Positions 58,088 to 64,000 of a stretch of 64,000 nt of DNA are shown in pieces. This DNA comes from UBA11740 sp035635855 (GTDB taxonomy: Bacteria; Acidobacteriota; Blastocatellia; Pyrinomonadales; Pyrinomonadaceae): assembly GCA_035635855.1 (NCBI GenBank), contig DASQAF010000040.1:186001-250000 (forward strand), written 5' to 3'. The notes under the pieces are model-generated. The model was not told the origin of the DNA and did no database searches. It was given only the letters and a program-made list of their open reading frames with translations. A program made the position numbers and the translations under genes. Positions within the stretch are counted from its first letter, which is position 1, and every line of letters starts with the position of its first letter.

Positions 58088-59866
58088 ATGCCCTTACCAC
58101 CCTTTCAAACCAGCCTGCTACCGGTCGGTCGATTGCCTTTGGAGGTTTTTAAGAAGTTGTCCGCCTCAGCCCTTCCGTTCGTTACCGCTGGATTAAGACC
58201 CGAACTGTTTCCTAAGGCCCGCACGGGTTCTCTCAGTCGGGCCTTACTGATTCTCGGGCTTGCGGTTTTGACCCTCATAGGTCTTGGTTTCCGCGTCAAT
58301 GGCTTAAGTACTGAGGGCTTGAGCGAAGACGAACTGAACAAGCTCAACGCCGTCAGCGAATACCGCGCACATGGCCTGACATCGGCTAATGGCGAGCATC
58401 CGTTTCTGATGAAAGCCGGATTGCTGATCAGTGTAGTCGCCGCCGACAAATGGAACCAAACATCGCTGGTTGCTTCGCATCCTGAACTGAATGTGCCAGT
58501 CGAAACTTCTCTGCGTCTTCCAGGCGCTTTGTTTGGAGCTTTGACCGCGGTGCTGATCTTTCTGGTGGCATCCGAGTTGTTCGGTCTGGAAGTGGGCCTT
58601 ATCTCCGCCGCTTTGTGGGCCTTCGATCCCATAGCGATCGGATTCAGCCGCATCGCCAAAGAAGACACGTTCCTTATCTTCTTCTTCCTGCTCGCCAGCG
58701 TCTTCTGGCTGCGCGGCCAGCGCGTTGCCGAAAGCCAGCCGCAGCGCCGGCCAGAGCCTTTCTATTGGGCCACGGCTGCCGCCTTAGGCGCCATGTTCGC
58801 TTCAAAGTATGTCCCGCCGGTGATGTTGGCGATCATCGTAGGTTACAACTACGCTTTCCAGAGAATCCCGGTCACACGCTGGGCCATCGGCAAGAAACGA
58901 TTTCTGAAATTCTTTCTGGTGATGGGCATTGTGTTCCTGATTTGCAATCCGACGATCCTGTTGCCGGGAACGTGGGAGGCGATGTCGAATTTCACCAGCG
59001 GCCGGAGTATGGGCCACGACAGCTACGAATTTCTGGGGCGGCTTTACCCGCATCGGTTCCAGGACTGGCTAAATGGCGAGCCCTGGTATTTTTATTTCGT
59101 TTTGATCTTCACTAAGTTGCCGACCCTGACGTTGTTTAGTTTTGCGCTGGGTCTGGTGCTGCTCTTCAGACAAAAGAGTGGAGACGGTCGCTATTTCCTG
59201 CTGCTGTGGCTCGCCCTCTGGTCCCTTGCATTCATGACTCCAGGCGGCAAGTTCACCCGGTACATCACGTCCATTCTGCCGGCAATCATCATCCCGGCGG
59301 CGATCGCCGTTCAATTTACGGCTCGCCGGTTGGGAAGATTTTGCGCGCGCGTTTTTGAAAATGAATCACTAAAGATTTACGCGCGCGCGGCGCTGGCCTC
59401 GCTCGTGATCATTTCGTCCTTCTGGGCGGCAGTAATGGCTGCGCCGCATTACCGCTTGTACATGAGTGCATTGGGCGGTTCAGCGCGCGCCGGTTCGTAC
59501 TTTCCGCAGGACGAGTTCTATGACGCTTACATGCGAGACGTGATGAACGAGATCGCAAAGCGCGCGCGTTCCGGCGCCGGCGTCGCCAGCGAGTTGCCGA
59601 CCGTCGCTGCCTACTATGCAGAGCGAGCTAAACGTCCGGACCTGGTTTGCATCGATCTGTCTGAGCCGGTGGAACTCGCCAGGTTAGCGCCGGGCGATTT
59701 TGTGATCGACGCACGCGGGCGAACTTACCTTAGTAATCAGGCGATGCTGTCGCGCTTGCGCCAGGCCAGCCGACCGGCGTTTACTGTTGCGGTGGGGGCG
59801 ACGCCGGCCGCCGACGTTTACGTTATGGATCAAACGGCGCTGACGGCCTTGCGCAGCGAGAGGTAG
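58088..59866 (+). CDS. Glycosyltransferase family 39-like membrane protein
   Basis: 592 residues. After ~50 soluble N-terminal residues come 10-12 membrane helices. Between the first two lies the PMT/GT39 pattern (GLSEDELNKLNAVSEYRA, with acidic catalytic residues and EHPFLMK). Later features are SRIAKEDTFLIFFFLLASVF, PPVMLAIIVGYNYAF and GGKFTRYITSILPAIIIPAA. The C-terminal ~150 residues are soluble. Family 39 enzymes transfer sugars from lipid carriers to proteins or lipids on the outer side of the membrane. The acceptor is unknown. No obvious glycan gene neighbours. Confidence 0.87.
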   Translation: MPLPPFQTSLLPVGRLPLEVFKKLSASALPFVTAGLRPELFPKARTGSLSRALLILGLAVLTLIGLGFRVNGLSTEGLSEDELNKLNAVSEYRAHGLTSANGEHPFLMKAGLLISVVAADKWNQTSLVASHPELNVPVETSLRLPGALFGALTAVLIFLVASELFGLEVGLISAALWAFDPIAIGFSRIAKEDTFLIFFFLLASVFWLRGQRVAESQPQRRPEPFYWATAAALGAMFASKYVPPVMLAIIVGYNYAFQRIPVTRWAIGKKRFLKFFLVMGIVFLICNPTILLPGTWEAMSNFTSGRSMGHDSYEFLGRLYPHRFQDWLNGEPWYFYFVLIFTKLPTLTLFSFALGLVLLFRQKSGDGRYFLLLWLALWSLAFMTPGGKFTRYITSILPAIIIPAAIAVQFTARRLGRFCARVFENESLKIYARAALASLVIISSFWAAVMAAPHYRLYMSALGGSARAGSYFPQDEFYDAYMRDVMNEIAKRARSGAGVASELPTVAAYYAERAKRPDLVCIDLSEPVELARLAPGDFVIDARGRTYLSNQAMLSRLRQASRPAFTVAVGATPAADVYVMDQTALTALRSER

Positions 59867-59937
59867 GTCAGAAGCCCGATTGTCAGGGAGGGCCTCGCTC
59901 GCTACCAGCCCTTGCTGACGCGCGGGCTTCTGACACA
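59866..59937. repeat. Dispersed palindrome family E
   Basis: GGTCAGAAGCCCGATTGTCA and TGCTGACGCGCGGGCTTCTG with ACAC are inverted arms. It lies between the glycosyltransferase stop and the RNase HII start, almost the same sequence as the in-frame copy at 47579. Confidence 0.85.
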
Positions 59938-59949
59938 TTCTTAGCCATC

Positions 59950-60807
59950 ATGACTTTACTCGAGCAACTTCTCGGCAAATCCATTCCTGAACTCCGCGAG
60001 CGGTTTGTCGATCGCGCGCGTCCGGTTCCGAAAGGACTGGTTGAAGCGCTCGAGTCCGACACCCGCCAGGGTGCTCATCACCTCGCCCGGCAAATCCGCG
60101 AACGTTGGCGAAAAAATCGCGCTGAGGGCCAACGTCTCCACAACCTCCTTCGGTTCGAAATCGAACTTTGGGATCAGGGATTCAATTTCATTGCCGGCGT
60201 GGATGAAGCCGGCATGGCGCCGCTGGCCGGTCCGGTTGTGGCTGCCGCCGTGATTCTGCCGCGCAATTACAAACTGCGCCGGCTGAATGACTCCAAGCAG
60301 ATTCTCGACATGGTTGTGCGCGACGAACTGGCTCAGCAGATCAAAAGGGATGCGGTCGTGTGGTCAGTGGGCCGGGCCGAAGTCGAAGAGATCGACACGC
60401 TGAACATCTATCATGCCGGCTTGCTGGCCATGCGTCGGGCCGTTGAAGGCCTGACGTCTCAGCAACCTGACTTTGTGCTCGTTGATGCGCGACGCATTCC
60501 GTATTGTTCGGCGCCGCAACGCGGCATCATCAAAGGCGACACGCTTTCGGCCAGCATCGCCGCCGCTTCGATCATCGCCAAAACCACTCGCGACGCCTTG
60601 ATGGCTGAATTTGATTCTGTCCATCCCGGCTATAACTTTGCAACTCATAAGGGCTATCCCACGCCTGAGCATTGCCGTCTGTTGAAAGAACTTGGCGCCG
60701 CCCCGATTCACCGCCGAAGCTTTGCCCGCGTGCGCGAAGTCCTCGGCCTCGATCCCATTCAAAATGAGCTGTTCGAAGAGAGCGCGAACGCTGCTGCGGG
60801 CGGTTGA
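59950..60807 (+). CDS. rnhB: Ribonuclease HII with altered GRG motif
   Basis: 285 residues, about 70 longer than usual at the N-terminus. The catalytic region starts FIAGVDEAGMAPLAGPVVAA. Metal-binding residues are present (D and E of GVDEAG, the later D of VLVDARR, and D of RDALM). The usual GRG motif after DEA, which in known RNase HII enzymes senses the 5'-RNA/3'-DNA junction, reads GMA here. Other matches are LNDSKQI, GDTLSASIAAASIIAKTTRD and YNFATHKGYPT. The enzyme removes ribonucleotides from DNA in the cytoplasm. The N-terminal extension (LLEQLLGKSIPELRERFVDR) is helical. Confidence 0.9.
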   Translation: MTLLEQLLGKSIPELRERFVDRARPVPKGLVEALESDTRQGAHHLARQIRERWRKNRAEGQRLHNLLRFEIELWDQGFNFIAGVDEAGMAPLAGPVVAAAVILPRNYKLRRLNDSKQILDMVVRDELAQQIKRDAVVWSVGRAEVEEIDTLNIYHAGLLAMRRAVEGLTSQQPDFVLVDARRIPYCSAPQRGIIKGDTLSASIAAASIIAKTTRDALMAEFDSVHPGYNFATHKGYPTPEHCRLLKELGAAPIHRRSFARVREVLGLDPIQNELFEESANAAAGG

Positions 60808-60830
60808 CTACTGGCGCAACTGCAAAAACA

Positions 60831-60944
60831 TTAACGCAAAGGACGCGGAGGACTGCGCAAAGGCACGCAGAGTAAAACCTTTCCGTTCCGTTAGCGTACT
60901 CCTTTGCGTCCTTTGCGAAATCCTCTGCGTCCTTTGCCGTTAAA
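60831..60944. repeat. Dispersed palindrome family A
   Basis: TTAACGCAAAGGACGCGGAG and CTCTGCGTCCTTTGCCGTTA are inverted arms. The centre holds CTTTGCGTCCTTTGCG. Intergenic between RNase HII and the LigD-type phosphoesterase. Confidence 0.88.
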
Positions 60945-61011
60945 ATCGCTTCGTCGCGAAACCTCCCCGCACCAACTTGAAACTTGAAACCTTAGACCTG
61001 AAACTATCTCC

Positions 61012-61689
61012 ATGGCTTCCTTATCCGATTACAAAAAGAAACGCCGCTTTAATAAGACGCCCGAGCCCGGTCCTGAAAAGAAGACTTCCGAGCTGGGCAA
61101 TATCTTTGTGGTGCAGAAACATCGTGCTACTCAGTTGCATTACGACTTTCGCCTCGAAGCCGACGGCGTCTTGAAATCGTGGGCCGTCCCCAAGGGTCCT
61201 TCCCTCGATCCGGCAGTCAAGCGCCTGGCGATGCAGGTCGAAGATCATCCCGTCGACTATGCGGATTTTGAAGGCGTGATTCCGGAAGGCGAGTACGGCG
61301 GCGGCACCGTGATGGTTTGGGATCACGGAGTCTACGCTCCCGAAGAAACCGATAGTGTCTCCCGCGCACTGGCCAAGGGTGAGCTGAAATTCACCGTCCT
61401 GGGCCAGAAGCTCAAAGGGTCATTCGTGCTGGTGCGCACGCGCGATCGCCAGTGGCTCTTAATCAAGCATCGCGACAAGTACGCTAAGGAAGGCGAAGAC
61501 ATTACGGAAACCCAACCGTATTCGGTCCTGACCAAACGGACACTCACGGAGATTGCCGAAGATGAAGGTGGCGACGTAAAGAAAGCGGCCACCGGCGATC
61601 CGAAAAAGCTTCCCCGCCGCTCCGGCGTAAAACGGCGGAAGAAGGCAGCCAAAAAGAAGGTCTGGCACAGCAACAAAGGTGCGGGCTGA
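61012..61689 (+). CDS. LigD-type 3'-phosphoesterase domain protein, stand-alone
   Basis: 225 residues matching the N-terminal phosphoesterase domain of bacterial NHEJ ligase LigD: FVVQKHRATQLHYDFRLEAD (His/His metal ligands), LKSWAVPKGPSLDP, AMQVEDHPVDYADFEGVIPE, GEYGGGTVMVWDHGVY and a FVLVRTRDRQWLLIKHRD end. No ligase or polymerase domains follow. The C-terminal ~40 residues are very basic (RRSGVKRRKKAAKKKVWHSN) and may bind DNA. It trims 3'-phosphate or ribonucleoside ends at DNA breaks. No Ku gene is within this window. Confidence 0.9.
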   Translation: MASLSDYKKKRRFNKTPEPGPEKKTSELGNIFVVQKHRATQLHYDFRLEADGVLKSWAVPKGPSLDPAVKRLAMQVEDHPVDYADFEGVIPEGEYGGGTVMVWDHGVYAPEETDSVSRALAKGELKFTVLGQKLKGSFVLVRTRDRQWLLIKHRDKYAKEGEDITETQPYSVLTKRTLTEIAEDEGGDVKKAATGDPKKLPRRSGVKRRKKAAKKKVWHSNKGAG

Positions 61690-61768
61690 GGACGATCGAC
61701 GAGATCGCACGAAACGAACGCGAAATCAACAACTAGATCCCTTCGTGTATTTTCGTGGATCGTCCTAC
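61689..61768. repeat. Dispersed inverted repeat family K
   Basis: GAGGACGATCGACGAGATCG and TTCGTGGATCGTCCTACC are inverted arms. Intergenic, after the phosphoesterase gene. The shared word TTCGTGGATC links it to the element at 51802. Confidence 0.65.
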
Positions 61769-61884
61769 CACGCACGGCAATCTCTCAAAAGAGTGCGACC
61801 TTGATTACCTCTTTGTTCGTTTATCAGAGATGATAAAGTTTAGCCAGATCTTCCATGTCGATTTCATCTTGAAGGAGGACTGAT

Positions 61885-62496
61885 ATGGACCCCGATCCGA
61901 TGCAGTTTGTCGAAGAAGACAATGACAAGAAAGAAACGAAAACGACGAAGTCCAAAGTTCACCTAAACACTTGGGTGGCTATCTCGGTGGCATTGCTGGC
62001 GACGTTCATGGGCATTTGCAAAGTCAAAGACGACAACATCGTGCAGGCTATGCAACAGGCCCAAGCCGATAAGATCGATAATTATTCCTGGTACCAGGCC
62101 CGCAATATTCGTGAAGAGGTGGCCGGAGCCGAAGTCGCCCAACTGAAGGCGGAAGAAGCTGCTGCCCCAACCGATGCAAAGCCGGTCTTTGAAGAACAGA
62201 TCAAGACTTACGAGGCAATCGCCCAGGAGCAGGCCGAGAAAAAGAAAGTTCAGCAAGCCGATGCCGACAAAGCCGATCAGACATATAATGAACTCAACTA
62301 TCACGACGACCAGTTCGATCTTTCGGATGCGATGCTGGCGTTGGCGATTTCATTGATGGCAGTGACGGCTTTGACTCAGAAGCGCTGGCTCTTCGCAATG
62401 GCGATGTTGCCGACTGTGTTCGGCGTCGTCATGGGTTTGGCAGGTCTAATCGGCTGGCACATACATCCCAACGCGCTGACGAAGTTGTTGTCTTAA
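61885..62496 (+). CDS. DUF4337 membrane protein
   Basis: 203 residues with a strong ribosome-binding site (AAGGAGGA, 7 bases before ATG). A cytoplasmic acidic start (VEEDNDKKETKTTKSKVH) is followed by a first membrane helix (WVAISVALLATFMGICKV). An Ala/Glu-rich coiled-coil spans ~60-135 (DKIDNYSWYQARNIREEVAG, YEAIAQEQAEKKKVQQADAD), and two C-terminal helices follow (ALAISLMAVTALTQKRWLF, AMLPTVFGVVMGLAGLIGWH). It matches DUF4337. The function is unknown. A putative small frame follows at 62515. Confidence 0.88.
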   Translation: MDPDPMQFVEEDNDKKETKTTKSKVHLNTWVAISVALLATFMGICKVKDDNIVQAMQQAQADKIDNYSWYQARNIREEVAGAEVAQLKAEEAAAPTDAKPVFEEQIKTYEAIAQEQAEKKKVQQADADKADQTYNELNYHDDQFDLSDAMLALAISLMAVTALTQKRWLFAMAMLPTVFGVVMGLAGLIGWHIHPNALTKLLS

Positions 62497-62514
62497 CTTA
62501 AAAGGCGTGAAGGC

Positions 62515-62670
62515 ATGTTCCCGCGACAATCGATCAGCACTTGACCGCGCGAAACGTCGAGCGCCCAAGTGGCGCAGGATTTAGCCGCGCGCGGTTGGAA
62601 GAACGTGCATCCGATCCACGGCGGTTTCGAGGCGTGGCAGAAGGCCGGGCTGCCGTTTGATTCAAAATAA
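62515..62670 (+). pseudogene. Remnant of a rhodanese-like domain with in-frame UGA
   Basis: Frame of 51 codons with one internal TGA (62542-62544). After it, the sequence PRETSSAQVAQDLAARGWKN, then VHPIHGGFEAWQKAGLPFDS, is the C-terminal third of a rhodanese domain. In homologues the residue before PRE is the second cysteine of a YCxCP-type motif, so the TGA stands at a cysteine position. The N-terminal ~60 residues of the domain are missing, so this is most simply a decayed gene. Whether the TGA was ever read as selenocysteine is open. Confidence 0.5.
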
Positions 62671-62724
62671 GGTGGGCTGGTCTTCTAAGGCGTTAAGGAT
62701 AATCAGAACGAACGAGTAACCGTG

Positions 62725-62920
62725 AAGCGGTTGATGGCACACAGCCCAGGGTTGCCGCGCCGCGGCTACCCTGCGATACGGTCTATTTATTAGGTTGCAA
62801 CCCTGTCCGGGTTGCAGGCGATCAGGCGCTTAGTTACCCAACGTAGCCTGCGGCAACGTTGGGTTGTAGGCCAATACCGCTTCGCGGTTTGAAAACTAAA
62901 TCAACATACGCAAATAACCC
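62725..62920. repeat. Dispersed repeat family I (GGGTTGCCGCGCCGCGGCTACC type)
   Basis: CAGGGTTGCCGCGCCGCGGC, GCAACCCTGTCCGGGTTGCA and CAACGTAGCCTGCGGCAACG followed by TTGGG are related short palindromes in a row. They can fold into several hairpins. No coding frame is supported. Confidence 0.7.
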
Positions 62921-62939
62921 AAGCTCGCTAGCTTCACTG

Positions 62940-63557
62940 TTAACCAGCCCGTCGCAGTCTCTCAGCCGGTTTCTCACGATCTTCGCGCACAACTTGCCGG
63001 ACCGGCTGTAGCCCGCCGTCATGGAGCAGATCGGCGAACAGCGCGCGATAATGAATCATCGCTTCTCTCAACTTTTCAATGGCGACACCTTCCCTCTCAT
63101 GACGAGCCGCAATGTCGTGTGCGATTCGATAATTCTGAACAACAGCGGGATGATCCACCGAAACATCCGCGACGCGTTGCTCAAAATCCGTTACCGGATA
63201 ACCGCGCAGGCTCATCACTTCCTGGACCAGGACGTCCGCATTCGCCACCGCGACTTCCGGATCGTCGACGAACTGCGCTTGGGCGTGTTCCCAGGCGTCG
63301 GCAAACTCACTTCGCTGATTGTCGGTAAGCGGTTTAATGTTCAGCTTGGCCACGCGCTTTTGCCGCTCCTGCAAGAGCTGTTCGGCCCCTCCCGTGCCGC
63401 CTTCCGCGCGCACCGCTCGATTGTATTCAGGCCCGAACTTTGAGCGTAACGCTTCGGTTCTTTGCTTCTTCGTGTAAAACCAAATTGCGACGCCAATCGC
63501 TCCCAGTACGCCCAACACAAAAAGGACCACCATAATGATCAATGTCGTAGTATTCAT
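62940..63557 (-). CDS. Single-TM protein of unknown function
   Basis: 205 residues. One N-terminal transmembrane helix (TLIIMVVLFVLGVLGAIGVA, then IWFYTKKQR) is followed by a conserved soluble helical domain. It has FGPEYNRAVRAEGG, PLTDNQRSEFADAWEHAQAQ, FVDDPEVAVANADVLVQEVM, RGYPV, and VDHPAVVQNYRIAHDIAARH. The same arrangement occurs in many bacterial genomes as an uncharacterised family. It is probably anchored in the inner membrane with the domain facing the cytoplasm. The last ~25 residues are basic (REDREKPAERLRRAG). Confidence 0.78.
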   Translation of the reverse strand: MNTTTLIIMVVLFVLGVLGAIGVAIWFYTKKQRTEALRSKFGPEYNRAVRAEGGTGGAEQLLQERQKRVAKLNIKPLTDNQRSEFADAWEHAQAQFVDDPEVAVANADVLVQEVMSLRGYPVTDFEQRVADVSVDHPAVVQNYRIAHDIAARHEREGVAIEKLREAMIHYRALFADLLHDGGLQPVRQVVREDREKPAERLRRAG

Positions 63558-64000
63558 TCCACTCTACCTCCTACTTCTCTGCGAATTCCTGAAAATAAGA
63601 GGCAATCACCAAGCCAATGGCGAAAAACTCATTCCTTCAACGCGCAAGCACGTAAACTCAACACAGGTTGAAGCGGATTTCGTTCTGCTGATTGGTCAAC
63701 GCACATTATCTTTAGTACCGAATCACGACGTTCTGTATCGCAACGTATCAACCTCTGAAGTGACCGCGCGGCCAACTGAATTGACCACTGCCCCCACGGT
63801 TCACGAACGTGTACTCAAAACTCTTAGACATGAGCCTGATCAAGCGACTTTCTTAAACGCAGAGACATTTCTTCTCCGTCCTGTGCGAAAACCTCTGTGT
63901 TCCTCTGCGGTAAAATGGGCTTAATTATCCACCTTCCTGGTTTGCACAGGCACTCACGCCGTTGGCCTATGATCCTTCCGCCGTGACGCGGCTTACGCAA
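63558..64000. other. Right-edge stretch without a supported gene
   Basis: A plus-strand frame at 63535-63924 has no protein-like features and runs through a repeat fragment (63853-63914). No other gene, RNA or terminator was recognised up to the window end. Confidence 0.55.
63853..63914. repeat. Family A fragment
   Basis: TTAAACGCAGAGACATTTCT and CTCTGTGTTCCTCTGCGGTA resemble the two arms of the family A palindrome, shortened in the middle. Confidence 0.65.

Noticed and set aside
63535..63924. 129-codon plus-strand frame at the right edge
   Set aside because: It starts opposite the conserved single-TM protein, runs through a repeat fragment and has no protein-like pattern.

Overview
The window looks like a chromosomal segment of an acidobacterium, most likely of the Blastocatellia/Pyrinomonadaceae kind. 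This is an inference from gene content: an acidobacterial-type VWFA protein, secreted proteins with carboxypeptidase-regulatory domains, a large multihaem cytochrome locus, an NtrC-type two-component pair, general-stress small proteins, and very many dispersed inverted repeats. No rRNA, CRISPR array, phage or classical insertion sequence was seen. There is one tRNA (elongator Met, CAT).

Layout. 1-4.1 kb: end of an operon with a polysaccharide deacetylase, a HAD phosphatase, a class III aminotransferase and a PaaK-like adenylate-forming enzyme. 4.1-8.4 kb: tRNA-Met, a MerR-TPR regulator and a run of stress or envelope genes (KGG-type, BON lipoprotein, CsbD, Lmo0937-like, BrkB) with two gene remnants or tiny genes. 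8.4-13.5 kb: signal peptidase I, RNase III, a secreted TPR-like protein and a penicillin-binding transpeptidase. 13.8-21.7 kb: histidine kinase and sigma-54 activator, small lipoproteins, an excisionase-like protein, a VWFA protein and a LysW-like protein.

21.9-38.8 kb is the most distinctive region. It holds a giant multihaem/LVIVD protein translationally overlapping a beta-barrel gene, a double HbpS/GlcG haem-binding protein, three small multihaem cytochromes (9, 9 and 4 haems), an FHA-heptahaem fusion, and a cNMP-binding/4Fe-4S/membrane-cytochrome fusion. Together they could carry electrons from the inner membrane across the periplasm to the outer membrane, with cytoplasmic signalling domains on the inner-membrane parts. 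39-49.2 kb is a DUF1175, alpha-2-macroglobulin, membrane protein and penicillin-binding protein locus. Its last gene fuses a transpeptidase, a SpoIID domain and a zinc peptidase. 49-64 kb is mostly housekeeping and transport (Mpg, TauE/SafE, CDGSH, APC permease, PIG-L deacetylase, radical SAM, GT39, RNase HII, LigD-type phosphoesterase, DUF4337).

The unifying oddity is a set of about 31 dispersed, mostly palindromic elements in roughly eleven sequence families, covering about 3 kb. Many lie between genes, but a surprising number lie inside reading frames without breaking them. They encode the signal peptides or leader regions of four electron-transfer-locus proteins, the inter-domain linkers of the 1039-residue transpeptidase fusion, and the C-termini of the VWFA and DUF559 proteins. 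This resembles the Rickettsia palindromic elements in principle, but the sequences and families here differ. All counts and boundaries were read by eye, with no database search.
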